A DNA stretch of 64,000 nt. It comes from Goodfellowiella coeruleoviolacea. GTDB taxonomy: Bacteria > Actinomycetota > Actinomycetes > Mycobacteriales > Pseudonocardiaceae. The DNA is taken from contig NZ_JAMTCK010000008.1 of assembly GCF_024171785.1 (NCBI RefSeq), positions 1 to 64,000 of the forward strand. The letters run 5' to 3'. The notes under the pieces are model-generated. The model was not told the DNA's origin and ran no database searches. It saw only the letters and a program-made list of their open reading frames with translations. The translations under genes and the position numbers were made by a program. Shown here piece after piece: positions 1 through 8,304 of this stretch (its first letter is position 1; each line of letters starts with the position of its first letter).

Positions 1-82
1 TCCCGGGTGAGGATCAGCTACAGCATCACCCCGCCAACACCCGACTTGACACCTGGCTCAACGACCTAACTTCACGGCATTG
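1..82 (+). other. Left edge; possible 3' end of a truncated + strand gene
   Basis: One frame is open from the edge and stops at TAA 67-69; another stays open to about 284. I cannot recognise either peptide. A + strand gene ending here would fit the dispersed repeat that follows, because the full copies of that repeat lie downstream of a gene and in its orientation. This is inference only. Confidence 0.2.
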
Positions 83-130
83 CTTTGCAAACCCCCCGAG
101 TTGCACGTTCACGCAGGCCCGTTCGGGTGA
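83..130 (+). repeat. Dispersed 3'-end repeat, copy 1 (left half degenerate)
   Basis: It carries the core TTTGCAAACCCC followed by CGAGTTGCACGTTCACGCAG and ends in GGGTGA at 130. The left CGCGAGTCGAC half seen in the other copies is missing. It belongs to subfamily A (GTTGCACGTTCACGCAGG) with the copies at 3001 and 29202. Other copies lie at 5671, 49513 and 57034 (subfamily B, reverse strand). Confidence 0.8.
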
Positions 131-251
131 CATCCGGCGAGCTGGGCACGAACTGGCCACTCTGCGTGGATGTCGGGGTCGTGCCGTTCGGCAGGTAGGT
201 CCTGTGCACGGCGAGCTCGCCGGACCGTGCGGCGGGTGTGGGCAGAAGCCA

Positions 252-297
252 TGCAAAGAAGGAGTTGCAAAGGTGCATTTGTAACTGTAGCTTTGTG
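252..297 (+). promoter_or_regulatory. CAAAG direct/inverted repeats before the ArsR-like gene
   Basis: TGCAAAG occurs at 252-258 and 266-272, and the inverted CTTTGTGC at 291-298 directly precedes the ATG at 300. An AAGGAG sits too far upstream to serve this start. The arrangement suggests an autoregulatory operator on a short or leaderless transcript. Inferred from sequence only. Confidence 0.35.
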
Positions 298-299
298 CC

Positions 300-968
300 A
301 TGCCGGAACCACGGAAGATCAAGGACCTGGAGGAGTTGAAAGCGCTGGCGCACCCACTGCGCCAGCGCATCCTCCAGCACCTCGGACAGCACGGCCCGGC
401 AACGTCAACCGTGCTGGCCAAGGCGCTGGGGGAGAGCAGCGGCGCGACCAGTTACCACCTGCGCATGCTCGCCAGGCACGGCTTTGTCGAGGAGGTGCCG
501 GAACGAGCTCAGGGGCGCGAACGGTGGTGGCGATCGCCGATCAAGGACCTGCGGTACCCGCTGCGCAGCGAACAGACTCCGGAAATGCGGGCGCTGGTGG
601 ACGAACTCAACCGGACGCGGCTGGCCGCTGATGTCGAGACGTTCACCCGGCTGCAACTGGACAGCGACAGCCTGGGCGACTGGTCGGACGCCCTGCCCAT
701 CTCCCGCGGCACCATTCGCGTGACCAGGGCGGAGTTGGCCGAGTTCGTCGAGGAGTACGTGCGCCTGCTGATGCGCTACGCACGAACACCGGACGAGGCT
801 CCGGAGGGTGCCCGGGTGATGCGCACCAGGTTCTTCGCCTTTCCCGCGTCGGCCGATCCGCACCCGCGGTCCGATCCGGAGTCCGACCCCGAGTCCGATG
901 TGGAGTTCGACGTGGAGTCCGATTCAGGGTCCGATGTGGGTTCCGAACTGGAGTCCGGCCAGGGATGA
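300..968 (+). CDS. ArsR-like winged-helix transcriptional regulator with acidic C-terminal tail
   Basis: 222 aa. Residues about 8-80 form an ArsR/HTH_20-type winged helix, with LAHPLRQRILQHL followed by a recognition segment around SGATSYHLRML. This fold binds DNA as a dimer, often as a repressor. Residues about 80-185 form a helical domain typical of longer actinobacterial members. The last 35 residues are a Ser-Asp/Glu repeat (SDPESDPESDVEFDVESDS) encoded by degenerate GAGTCCGA repeats, which I do not recognise from the family. The ATG at 300 starts the conserved domain at the usual place. There is no good Shine-Dalgarno, so translation may be leaderless. No metal-binding cysteine motif is visible, so a metal sensor is unlikely. 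The ligand is unknown. Confidence 0.85.
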   Translation: MPEPRKIKDLEELKALAHPLRQRILQHLGQHGPATSTVLAKALGESSGATSYHLRMLARHGFVEEVPERAQGRERWWRSPIKDLRYPLRSEQTPEMRALVDELNRTRLAADVETFTRLQLDSDSLGDWSDALPISRGTIRVTRAELAEFVEEYVRLLMRYARTPDEAPEGARVMRTRFFAFPASADPHPRSDPESDPESDVEFDVESDSGSDVGSELESGQG

Positions 969-1249
969 GGTCCGGAGTTCGGCCCCGACGCGGGTTCTTC
1001 TGATTGCGTTACGCCGCTAGTTCCGTATCGCGAGGCAGTGGCGTTGAGCAGAGCCGTGAGTCGGCGGCTACGCGGCTCACCAACCCCGACTGATGCCCTG
1101 ACCAGCCACGATCAGGATCCACCGCACCTGGTCGCCGGCAGATCTGTTCGTTGTTGCCCGCCCGAGTCAAGCCCCCACCCTTCCCTGGGGGGCGACCCCG
1201 CGACCAGCCTACCCAGCCCCACCCGCGAAAACGAGTCGCGGGGGAAATC

Positions 1250-1277
1250 TGTGGACAACCCACGCGGCTGTGGATAA
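1250..1277 (+). promoter_or_regulatory. Two DnaA-box-like sites in the hydrolase upstream region
   Basis: TGTGGACAA (1250-1258) and TGTGGATAA (1269-1277) are reverse complements of the classical boxes TTGTCCACA and TTATCCACA, 19 bp apart in the same orientation. They lie in the roughly 500-bp gap between 968 and 1465, where I see no gene. No dnaA, dnaN, or AT-rich unwinding element is nearby, so this is not oriC. A DnaA-titration or DnaA-regulated promoter role is conjecture. Confidence 0.35.
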
Positions 1278-1464
1278 CTGGCGCACTGATCGGGTGAATT
1301 TTCGCCACACCACTGCTGAATCTGCTAAAGGCGCTTCCGCCACGCCCAAGTCAGCGCCTGGGCCCCGAGCTGCCACTCGGAGGCCCAGGCAGGGGAAGCC
1401 GTACACCACGCCGATTCCGGCGTGTCCTCATGCGCACGCACCTCCACAGGAAGGAGAGCACCTC

Positions 1465-2958
1465 GTGCTCCCCGCAGGCAACCCGACACCCCCGACCAGC
1501 AGACGCAACCGCGCTCGCCGCGGCCTGGCCCTGGTCGCGTTCACCGCACTCGGCGTGCTCACCACGATCGGCGGGATCGTCCCCGCCGCGGCCACCCCCG
1601 CAAACGCCGTCACCACAACCACCACCGCGGCAACCGATACCGGTCCCGGCACCGCGGTCACCACCGAGGACGTAAGTTTCCGCAGTGGCGAGCTGACCCT
1701 GCACGGCACCGTGATCAGCCCGGCCGAACCAACCCCCGCCGCCGACAGGCCCGGCCTGGTCATGGTGCACGGGTCGGGACGCGGCTCCCGTGAGAGCTAC
1801 CGGACCGAGGCGGAGGCGTTCGCCCGTGCCGGCATCGCCACGCTGATCTACGACAAGCGGCCCGGGTACTCCAAGCTGAACCGCGACTACTCGGCGCTGG
1901 CCGACGACGCGCTGGCCGCCGTTGCCGCGCTGCGCTCCCAGCACGGTGTCAACCCGGCGCGGGTTGGCCTGTGGGGGCTGAGCGAGGGAGGTTGGGTGGC
2001 ACCGCTGGCCGCGTCCCGGTCCACCGATGTCGCCTTTGTCGTCACCGTCGGCGCCAACGGGGGCCCACCCGCTCAACAGCAGGCGTGGAACTACGACAAC
2101 CGGCTGGCCGAGGCGGGGGTGCGCGGGTCACTGCCGAGCACCGTGCGCACCGGCGTGCGGGTGTCCGCCGGTGTCGGCCTGTTCCCCGAGGCGTACTACG
2201 ACCCGGTGCCCGCGCTGGAGCGGGTGCGCCAACCCGTGCTCGGTCTGTGGGGCGCGCGGGACAAGCTGACGCCGGCCGCCGAGAGCATGCGGATCTTCCA
2301 GGACACCTTCGATCGGATCGGCAACACCCACTACACGCTGCGGGTGATCCCGGACGCCGAGCACACCATGCACCGCTCGCCCGACGGCTACACCAAGCTC
2401 GACGAGTTCGGCCCCGGATACCTGGACCTGGTCGGCTCCTGGGTCAACCAACTGGACGCCGGGCCACCGCATGCCAGCGTCGACCCCGCCCCGCACCAGG
2501 ATCGGCTCACGGTTCCGATCACCGCGCTGCGCTGGTACGAGTCCGCGTGGCTGCAGGTGGCCGCGCTGGTCGGGTTGCTGATGGTGTTCCTCAGCTACCC
2601 GGTCACCGCACTGGTTCGCCGGCTTGCCGGCCGCCGCACGGTGCCGCTGGCCGCCCGACCGGCGCGTTGGCTGGCCGCGACCGGACTGGCCACCGTTCTC
2701 GGTTTCCTCGGCTACGTCGGCTACCTGGTCCTCGGTGGTGGCCAGGCGCTCGGCCCGGTGGTGCTGGGCCGGCCGATCCCGTGGCTGGTGCTGCAACTGT
2801 TGAGCGTGGGCGTGCTGGTCGCCACGGCGGCGACGGTGCTGGCCTGGCGGCGGCAGCACCACCACGTAGCCGGTCAGCGGCTCCGCCTCGGCCTGCTGAC
2901 GGCTGGTGGGGTGGCGCTCCTGCCGTGGGCGCTGTACTGGGGCCTGCTGCTGCCCTAG
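1465..2958 (+). CDS. Exported alpha/beta hydrolase with C-terminal membrane domain
   Basis: 497 aa from GTG 1465, chosen because AAGGAG lies 8 nt upstream and the protein then begins with a signal-like segment (SRRNRARRG followed by a hydrophobic stretch, about residues 12-48). The alpha/beta-hydrolase domain (about 70-335) has the nucleophile elbow GLSEGG (Ser173), WGARD (Asp266) and DAEH (His300), a complete Ser-Asp-His triad. It resembles the dienelactone-hydrolase/acylaminoacyl-peptidase-like family. Four hydrophobic segments follow (about 361-386, 400-423, 430-455, 465-490). The hydrolase is therefore probably extracellular and tethered by a membrane domain, which is an uncommon addition to this family. 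Substrate unknown; an ester or amide is likely. A dispersed repeat and a strong hairpin follow. Confidence 0.82.
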   Translation: MLPAGNPTPPTSRRNRARRGLALVAFTALGVLTTIGGIVPAAATPANAVTTTTTAATDTGPGTAVTTEDVSFRSGELTLHGTVISPAEPTPAADRPGLVMVHGSGRGSRESYRTEAEAFARAGIATLIYDKRPGYSKLNRDYSALADDALAAVAALRSQHGVNPARVGLWGLSEGGWVAPLAASRSTDVAFVVTVGANGGPPAQQQAWNYDNRLAEAGVRGSLPSTVRTGVRVSAGVGLFPEAYYDPVPALERVRQPVLGLWGARDKLTPAAESMRIFQDTFDRIGNTHYTLRVIPDAEHTMHRSPDGYTKLDEFGPGYLDLVGSWVNQLDAGPPHASVDPAPHQDRLTVPITALRWYESAWLQVAALVGLLMVFLSYPVTALVRRLAGRRTVPLAARPARWLAATGLATVLGFLGYVGYLVLGGGQALGPVVLGRPIPWLVLQLLSVGVLVATAATVLAWRRQHHHVAGQRLRLGLLTAGGVALLPWALYWGLLLP

Positions 2959-3000
2959 CCGTGGCGCGAACGGGTGCTGCGCGCACCACGAGTCGCACCC

Positions 3001-3070
3001 CACCCACCCCCAGCGCGAGTCGACTTTGCAAACCCCGCGAGTTGCACGTTCACGCAGGCCCAAACGGGTG
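3001..3070 (+). repeat. Dispersed 3'-end repeat, copy 2
   Basis: A C-rich tract (CACCCACCCCC) leads into CGCGAGTCGAC (3014-3024), TTTGCAAACCC and CGCGAGTTGCACGTTCACGC, and the element closes with GGGTGG at 3066-3071. It starts about 45 nt after the hydrolase stop in the same orientation. CCACCC and GGGTGG at its two ends are complementary. Confidence 0.85.
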
Positions 3071-3115
3071 GCCAGGCCACCCAATCGGGTGATGTGTCGC
3101 CGGCGGTGACACCGA

Positions 3116-3146
3116 GTGCCCGGGTGACCCAACGTCACCCGGGCAC
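3116..3146. terminator. Perfect 13-bp hairpin between convergent genes
   Basis: GTGCCCGGGTGAC (3116-3128), loop CCAAC, then GTCACCCGGGCAC (3134-3146). There is no T-tract, as is common in high-GC actinomycetes. It lies between the hydrolase (+) and the tautomerase (-) and could serve both strands. Confidence 0.65.
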
Positions 3147-3282
3147 ACCGCCGCCGGCCATCACCTACCCAGCCGCCGCATGCGCGGCCAGCGCCGAGGC
3201 AAGCCCGCCCGGCACGGCTGCGGCCGCCGACCAGGGGGCGGCACCAGGGGCACCACGCCGGGCTGGCACCACGCCACGCGGG

Positions 3283-3465
3283 TCACCTGTCCGCGGTCAA
3301 CCTGCCCGCCTTGCCCCAACTGTCGGTCGGCACCTCGTGGATCCACACCTGCACGGTGTCCGCGGAAACGCCGTAGCTGTTGACGAACGCGTCGGTGATT
3401 CGCCGCACCAGTTCGCGCTTTGCCGCGATGTCGCGGGGGCCCTGCTGAACCGTCACGATTGGCAT
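3283..3465 (-). CDS. 4-oxalocrotonate tautomerase family protein
   Basis: 60 aa. The start at 3465 gives MPIVTVQQGPRD, so that after Met removal Pro1 is the catalytic base of the tautomerase superfamily; GGGAG lies 6 nt upstream. The longer frame to 3543 would bury this proline. The Arg near position 10, the segment VWIHEVPTDSWG and the C-terminal Trp fit the roughly 60-residue 4-OT subunit, which works as a hexamer in the cytoplasm. The gene is divergent from a LysR regulator. Family assignment is firm. The substrate (oxalocrotonate-like keto-enol or other) is not determined. Confidence 0.88.
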   Translation of the reverse strand: MPIVTVQQGPRDIAAKRELVRRITDAFVNSYGVSADTVQVWIHEVPTDSWGKAGRLTADR

Positions 3466-3505
3466 GTCATCTCCCGTGTGCTGAGGGGTTTCGCTCCTCG
3501 CCAAG

Positions 3506-3516
3506 TCCACAGTGGA
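3506..3516. repeat. Iterated palindrome TCCAC(A/T)GTGGA (first of eight)
   Basis: Exact copies were read at 3506-3516, 7991-8001, 44060-44070, 47019-47029, 47296-47306, 53382-53392, 56906-56916 and 57132-57142. Four lie inside intact coding regions (7991, 44060, 47019, 47296), one in the terminal part of a transposase remnant, and three are intergenic. Several extend to GTCCAC(A/T)GTGGAC. Confidence 0.8.
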
Positions 3517-3547
3517 AACGCGCGTCGACCAAGGAGCAGTCACTGAT

Positions 3548-3573
3548 CGCTGCGTTCAGCAATCGTGATCGCG
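3548..3573. promoter_or_regulatory. Candidate LysR operator, regulator/tautomerase side
   Basis: CGCTGCGTTCAGCAATCGTGATCGCG lies between the divergent tautomerase and LysR genes. Read on the reverse strand it nearly matches 4492-4515 upstream of the quinone oxidoreductase (CGATCACGATT, three variable bases, then GAACGC-GCG). A shared site at both targets supports LysR control of both. Confidence 0.5.
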
Positions 3574-3628
3574 ACCGGTGCGACGGTGGCGCGGCGCACC
3601 TCTGCCACCGACGGCCAATACTGGTGCC

Positions 3629-4507
3629 GTGGAGCTTCGCCAGCTGAGGTACTTCGTGACCGTCGCCGAGGAACTGCACTTCGCCCGGGCCGCGCAGCGG
3701 CTGCACATCGTGCCGGCCGCGGTGAGCCAGCAGATCCGCCGGCTGGAGCGGGAACTCGGGGTCGACCTGTTCGACCGTTCCCCCAGGACAGTGCGACTCA
3801 CCGAGGCGGGCCAGCTGTTCCTGCCCGAGGCGCGGGCCGTGCTGGCCGCGGCGGGCAGGGCCAGGGCCAAGATCGCCGCGCTGGTGAGCACGCGGTCCAC
3901 GGTGTTGCGGCTCGGCACGAGCTACGGCCTCGGCGAACACTTGGATCGGGTGCTGGACAAGCTGACCAAGCTCGCGCCACGGGTCGGTGTGGAACTGGTG
4001 TCCGGGCCCACCCAGTCCAGACTGGACCAGGTGCGCGCACGCACGCTGGACGCGACCTTCGTTCGCGGTGTCACGGAAAGCGCCGAGCTGCGGCTGATCC
4101 CGTTGTGGCAGGACCGGATCACGGTCGCGCTGCCGGCCAGCCATCCACTGGCCGAGGCCGCCGAGGTCGAACTCGCCGACCTGGCGGGCATGTCGGTGCG
4201 ACTGGTCGACCGGGCCCGCAACGCGCCGCTGCACGACCTGGTGGTGGGCGCCTGCCGGGCGGCCGGCTTCGACCCGGTGTTCGGACCGCCGTTCACCACG
4301 TTGCAGGACACCCTGGCCATGGTGGGAGCCAGCAAGGACACCTGGACCGTGCTGTACGAGTCGCAGGCCGGCCGCGTGCCAACACCCCGGGTGGCGTTCC
4401 GCGCGACCGCGACCCCGATCAGCATGACCACACTGCTCGCGGTCTCCGAGACCAACCCGCCGTGGTGCCTGGACGCGCTGCTGCGGGCGTGCGATCACGA
4501 TTCGTGA
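3629..4507 (+). CDS. LysR-family transcriptional regulator
   Basis: 292 aa from GTG 3629, the start that places VELRQLRYFVTVAEELHF at the N-terminus as in most LysR proteins; the ORF upstream of it is not conserved-looking. The N-terminal winged HTH (about 1-60) contains FARAAQRLHIVPAAVSQQIR and LERELGVDLFDR. Residues about 85-290 form the periplasmic-binding-protein-like effector domain. It is divergent from the 4-OT-type tautomerase and is followed by a quinone oxidoreductase. Near-identical operator-like sequences precede both targets, so it probably controls both. Effector unknown; a quinone or phenolic compound is plausible from the neighbours. Confidence 0.9.
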   Translation: MELRQLRYFVTVAEELHFARAAQRLHIVPAAVSQQIRRLERELGVDLFDRSPRTVRLTEAGQLFLPEARAVLAAAGRARAKIAALVSTRSTVLRLGTSYGLGEHLDRVLDKLTKLAPRVGVELVSGPTQSRLDQVRARTLDATFVRGVTESAELRLIPLWQDRITVALPASHPLAEAAEVELADLAGMSVRLVDRARNAPLHDLVVGACRAAGFDPVFGPPFTTLQDTLAMVGASKDTWTVLYESQAGRVPTPRVAFRATATPISMTTLLAVSETNPPWCLDALLRACDHDS

Positions 4508-4515
4508 ACGCTGCG
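4492..4515. promoter_or_regulatory. Candidate LysR operator before quinone oxidoreductase
   Basis: The sequence contains the inverted repeat TCACG-ATT-CGTGA and overlaps the LysR stop codon (4505-4507). It is the second copy of the element at 3548-3573. It lies about 80 bp upstream of the ATG at 4596, a normal position for a LysR activation site. Confidence 0.5.
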
Positions 4516-4595
4516 CGCGCGAACCGCTTCTTGTTCGGCGCGACGCTCCCGAGTGGACTGGAACCGTTCCGACACGCTCCACCAAGGGAGAACAC

Positions 4596-5567
4596 ATGCG
4601 TGCGATCACGATCCGCGAGCCCGGTGACCCCGAGGTCCTGGACTGGACCGAGGTGCCCGACCCGCGCCCGGCACCCGGCGAGGTGCTGATCAGGGTGGCG
4701 GCGAGCGCGGTGAACCGGGCGGACGTGCTGCAGCGCCAGGGGCTCTACCCGCCACCGCCGGGCGCGAGTGAGATCCTGGGGCTGGAGTGCTCCGGCACCA
4801 TCGTCGAACTCGGCGCGGACGTCACCGGCTGGCAGGTCGGCGACGAGGTGTGCGCGCTGCTCGCCGGCGGCGGATACGCGGAACTGGTCGCGGTGCCCGC
4901 AGCGCAGCTTCTCCCCGTGCCGGACGGAGTCGGCCTGGTCGCCTCCGCCGCGCTGCCCGAAGTCGCCTGCACGGTGTGGGCGACGGTGGTGATGAACGCC
5001 GGTCTGCGCGCCGGCGAGGTGTTGCTGGTGCACGGCGGTGCCGGCGGCATCGGCACGCACGCGATCCAGGTGGGCAAGGCGCTCGGCGCGACGGTGGCGG
5101 TCACCGCGGGATCGGCGGAGCGGCTGGAGCAGTGCCGGCGGCTCGGCGCGGACATCCTCGTCAACTACCGCGAGCAGGACTTCGTCGCCGAACTCCGCGA
5201 GCGGACCGGCGGCGCGGACGTGGTGCTGGACAACATGGGAGCGTCCTATGTAGACCGGAATCTGGACGCACTGGCCACCGGTGGTCGCGTGGTGATCATC
5301 GGCTTCCAGGGTGGGCTCGTCGGTGAGCTGAACATCGGCAAGCTCATGGGCAAGCGGGCCAGCATCGCCTCGACCGCGCTGCGGCCCCAGCCCGTGTCGG
5401 ACAAGGGGCGGATCGTGGCGGCCGTGCGGGAGAACCTGTGGCCGCTCGTCGAACGCGGCCTGGTTCGGCCGATCATCGGCCAGACGGTTCCCCTCCGCGA
5501 CGCGGCCGAGGCACACCGGCTGGTGGAGCGCGGCGGCGCGTTCGGCAAGGTCGTGCTGACCGCGTAG
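4596..5567 (+). CDS. NAD(P)H:quinone oxidoreductase, zinc-independent MDR (PIG3-like)
   Basis: 323 aa; AAGGGAGA precedes the ATG at 4596. The N-terminal GroES-like domain contains NRADVLQRQGLYPPPPGAS, close to the PIG3/TP53I3 group. The Rossmann domain has VHGGAGGIGTHAIQVGKALG for NAD(P)H. The catalytic zinc ligands of alcohol dehydrogenases are absent, as in quinone oxidoreductases. It reduces quinones or activated enones in the cytoplasm. It is probably induced through the LysR site upstream. A dispersed repeat lies downstream in the convergent gap, but oriented with the opposing gene. Confidence 0.88.
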   Translation: MRAITIREPGDPEVLDWTEVPDPRPAPGEVLIRVAASAVNRADVLQRQGLYPPPPGASEILGLECSGTIVELGADVTGWQVGDEVCALLAGGGYAELVAVPAAQLLPVPDGVGLVASAALPEVACTVWATVVMNAGLRAGEVLLVHGGAGGIGTHAIQVGKALGATVAVTAGSAERLEQCRRLGADILVNYREQDFVAELRERTGGADVVLDNMGASYVDRNLDALATGGRVVIIGFQGGLVGELNIGKLMGKRASIASTALRPQPVSDKGRIVAAVRENLWPLVERGLVRPIIGQTVPLRDAAEAHRLVERGGAFGKVVLTA

Positions 5568-5670
5568 GCACCTGGCGGGGGCGTGGCTGTCCCGAGTGGG
5601 ACCGGGGCGGTAGCGGAGGCGCGCCCCTGCGTGCGCCGGGCCGGGTGCGACGGTTGCGGAACCGGTTTTT

Positions 5671-5738
5671 CACCCGTTCGGACCTGCCTGAGATGTCAAC
5701 TCGCGGGGTTTGCAAAGTCGACTCGCGCGGGGCGGGGG
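5671..5738 (-). repeat. Dispersed 3'-end repeat, copy 3 (reverse)
   Basis: Read on the minus strand: CCCCCGCCCC, CGCGAGTCGAC, TTTGCAAACCC, CGCGAGTTGACA, TCTCAGGCAGG and a terminal GGGTGA. This is subfamily B. It begins about 10-20 nt after the stop of the minus-strand TetR gene and in that gene's orientation. Confidence 0.85.
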
Positions 5739-5748
5739 AGTGTGCGGG

Positions 5749-6417
5749 TTACTCGTCGGGGAGGACGCCGGGGGTGGTGAGCGCGGCCAGGGCCATCCGG
5801 CTGAGCAGTTGGGCCATCTGCTCGCGGTCCAGGTGCGCGCTGTGCGGGGTCGAGTTGATCAGGCCGAACACGCCGTGCGCGGCCGCCCTGGCGGCCGGCT
5901 CCGCCACCTGCGGCATGGTCTTGCGGATCGTGTCCACCCACACCTCGACGTACCGGCGCTGCAACGCCCGGACCCGGCGCCGGTCGGGATCGGTGAGGTT
6001 GGCCAGGTCTCGCATGTGGACGGTGATCAGCGCGGGGGCGTCCAGCGCGAAGTCCACGTGCCAGCGGATCAGTTCCCGCAGTGCCACCTGCGGATCAGGC
6101 GCATTGTCCACTTTGGCCTGTCCGCCGGTTAACAGGTGCTCGCTGATGGCGACGAGCATCTCGCCGAGCATCGCGTCCTTGCTGCGGAAGTGCCGGTAGA
6201 GCGCCGGGCCGGAGATGCCAACGGCCGCGCCGATGTCGTCGATGCCCACGCCGTGGAAGCCGTGCCGGGCGAACAGTTCGGCTGCCGCGGTCAGGATCTG
6301 CTCCCGCCGCCCGCGCCCGTTGCGACCGGGGCCGCGGTCGAAGGTGCCAGCGGTGGACCCTGATGGTGGGTATGGCAACGCGTGCTGGGGCCTGTCAGGG
6401 GACGGCACGTAACGCAT
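5749..6417 (-). CDS. TetR-family repressor, BkaR-like
   Basis: 222 aa. The TetR HTH lies at about residues 37-84 (REQILTAAAELFARHGFHGV and IDDIGAAVGISGPALYRHFR); the C-terminal half is the ligand domain. It is divergent from a carboxylase-carboxylase-acyl-CoA dehydrogenase operon. In Mycobacterium tuberculosis a TetR regulator (Rv2506, BkaR) sits beside accD1-accA1-fadE19, the same gene set. Two GTTA-N8-TAAC inverted repeats in the 160-bp gap are likely its operators. An acyl-CoA ligand is inferred. The first ATG was used; the basic linker before the HTH could also allow a later start. Confidence 0.88.
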   Translation of the reverse strand: MRYVPSPDRPQHALPYPPSGSTAGTFDRGPGRNGRGRREQILTAAAELFARHGFHGVGIDDIGAAVGISGPALYRHFRSKDAMLGEMLVAISEHLLTGGQAKVDNAPDPQVALRELIRWHVDFALDAPALITVHMRDLANLTDPDRRRVRALQRRYVEVWVDTIRKTMPQVAEPAARAAAHGVFGLINSTPHSAHLDREQMAQLLSRMALAALTTPGVLPDE

Positions 6418-6430
6418 CCTAGACGCCGCC

Positions 6431-6482
6431 GTTAGTCGGCGCTAACATTTGCCTTGTCCAGACGGTTAACGAGCGCTAACGG
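6431..6482 (+). promoter_or_regulatory. Twin GTTA-N8-TAAC operators and carboxylase promoter
   Basis: GTTAGTCGGCGCTAAC (6431-6446) and GTTAACGAGCGCTAAC (6465-6480) are the same 16-bp inverted repeat, centres 34 bp apart. A promoter TTGTCC (6454-6459), 17-bp spacer and TAACGG (6477-6482) surrounds the second site, so bound repressor would block RNA polymerase. The first site lies about 15 bp from the TetR start, which suggests autoregulation. Confidence 0.6.
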
Positions 6483-6577
6483 TGCTCGCTGTGCGAACAG
6501 CGGCACCAGTGGGCGGCCTCGGGGAACAGCGACGACGACAACGACGACGGCGACAGGGACCACGCGGAGGGGACCCC

Positions 6578-8191
6578 ATGGACGCTCCTGTGCTGCGCAG
6601 CGCGGCCGATCCGACCTCTGAACCGTTCCAGCGCTACACCAAGGAACACAGCGCCCTGGTCGACGAGCTGCGCGCCAAACTGGCCGAGGTGGCCAGGGGC
6701 GGCCCGGAGAACGCCCGCCGCCGCCACGTGGAACGCGGCAAACTGCTGCCCCGCGACCGGGTGAACACCCTGCTCGACCCGGGCTCGCCGTTCCTGGAGC
6801 TGTCCCCGCTGGCCGCCAACGGCATGTACGACGACCAGGCGCCGGCCGCCGGCATCATCACCGGGGTCGGCCGGATCAGCGGCCGCGAGTGCGTGGTGGT
6901 GGCCAACGACGCCACGGTCAAGGGCGGCACCTACTACCCGATGACCGTCAAGAAGCACCTGCGCGCGCAGGAGGTGGCGCTGCACAACCACCTGCCCTGC
7001 GTCTACCTGGTCGACTCCGGCGGCGCGTTCCTGCCCATGCAGGACGAGGTGTTCCCGGACCGCGAGCACTTCGGCCGGATCTTCTACAACCAGGCCACCA
7101 TGTCCGCGCGCGGCATCCCGCAGATCGCCGCCGTGCTCGGCTCGTGCACGGCCGGCGGCGCCTACGTGCCGGCGATGAGCGACGAGACGGTCATCGTGCG
7201 TAACCAGGGCACCATCTTCCTGGGCGGGCCGCCCCTGGTGAAGGCCGCGACCGGCGAGGTGGTCAGCGCCGAGGAACTGGGCGGCGGCGACCTGCACGCC
7301 CGGACCTCCGGGGTGGTGGACCACCTCGCCGCCGACGACGCGCACGCGTTGCGCATCGTCCGTTCGATCGTCAGCACCCTCGGACCGCGCGTGCCCCGCC
7401 CGTGGCAGGTCGAGCCCACCGAGGAGCCGGCGGTCGACCCCGACCAGCTCTACGGCGTGGTGCCCACGGACAGCCGCACCCCCTACGACGTGCGCGAGAT
7501 CATCGCCCGGATCACCGACGGCAGCCGGTTCGCGGAGTTCAAGAAGGACTACGGCGCCACCCTGGTCACCGGGTTCGCCCGCATCCACGGCCACCCGGTG
7601 GGCATCGTGGCCAACAACGGCGTGCTGTTCGGCGAGTCCGCGCTCAAGGGCGCGCACTTCATCGAACTGTGCGACCAGCGCGGCATTCCCCTGGTGTTCC
7701 TGCAGAACATCTCCGGCTTCATGGTGGGCAGGGAGTACGAGGCCGGCGGCATCGCCAAGCACGGCGCGAAGATGGTCACCGCCGTGGCGTGCGCGCGGGT
7801 GCCCAAGCTGACCGTGGTGGTGGGCGGCTCGTTCGGCGCGGGCAACTACTCGATGTGCGGCCGGGCCTACTCGCCCCGGTTCCTGTGGATGTGGCCCAAC
7901 GCCCGGATCTCGGTGATGGGTGGCGAGCAGGCCGCCTCGGTGCTGGCCACGGTGCGCCGCGACCAGTTGGCGGCGCGCGGCGAACAGTGGTCCACAGTGG
8001 ACGAGGAGGCGTTCCGCGAGCCCATCCGCCAGCAGTACGAGGAGCAGGGCAACCCGTACTACTCCACCGCCCGGCTGTGGGACGACGGCGTGATCGACCC
8101 GGCCGACACCAGGACCGTGCTCGGGCTGGCCCTGTCGGTCGCGGCCAACGCGCCGCTGGAACCGGTGCGCTACGGCGTCTTCCGGATGTAG
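6578..8191 (+). CDS. accD1: Acyl-CoA carboxylase beta subunit (carboxyltransferase, AccD1/MccB type)
   Basis: 537 aa from ATG 6578, with GGAGG 8 nt upstream; the frame is open further upstream but lacks conserved sequence. It has the two crotonase-like carboxyltransferase halves, with glycine-rich oxyanion motifs near [11 protein letters not shown] and [20 protein letters not shown]. The length and [19 protein letters not shown] match the methylcrotonoyl-CoA carboxylase beta group. It transfers carboxyl from carboxybiotin to an acyl-CoA, probably 3-methylcrotonyl-CoA in leucine breakdown. It is first in a three-gene operon with the biotin subunit and an acyl-CoA dehydrogenase. The codons around 7991 contain a TCCACAGTGGA palindrome. 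Confidence 0.93.
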   Translation: MDAPVLRSAADPTSEPFQRYTKEHSALVDELRAKLAEVARGGPENARRRHVERGKLLPRDRVNTLLDPGSPFLELSPLAANGMYDDQAPAAGIITGVGRISGRECVVVANDATVKGGTYYPMTVKKHLRAQEVALHNHLPCVYLVDSGGAFLPMQDEVFPDREHFGRIFYNQATMSARGIPQIAAVLGSCTAGGAYVPAMSDETVIVRNQGTIFLGGPPLVKAATGEVVSAEELGGGDLHARTSGVVDHLAADDAHALRIVRSIVSTLGPRVPRPWQVEPTEEPAVDPDQLYGVVPTDSRTPYDVREIIARITDGSRFAEFKKDYGATLVTGFARIHGHPVGIVANNGVLFGESALKGAHFIELCDQRGIPLVFLQNISGFMVGREYEAGGIAKHGAKMVTAVACARVPKLTVVVGGSFGAGNYSMCGRAYSPRFLWMWPNARISVMGGEQAASVLATVRRDQLAARGEQWSTVDEEAFREPIRQQYEEQGNPYYSTARLWDDGVIDPADTRTVLGLALSVAANAPLEPVRYGVFRM

Positions 8192-8304
8192 CGGCGGACC
8201 GCGCAGCCGAAGCGAGGGGCGCGCCAGCAGTGACGTCCAGCAGCGGCTCCAGGTTGGGGCAGGCCAACGGCCACGAGTACCGCGAGAAGGGAAGGACCAC
8301 CGAC

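Noticed and set aside
26-421. Minus-strand frames opposite the ArsR-like gene and its upstream region
   Set aside because: Low-complexity translations opposite a better gene, crossing the dispersed repeat; no start signals.
1250-1277. Chromosome origin
   Set aside because: Only two DnaA boxes, no dnaA/dnaN and no AT-rich region.
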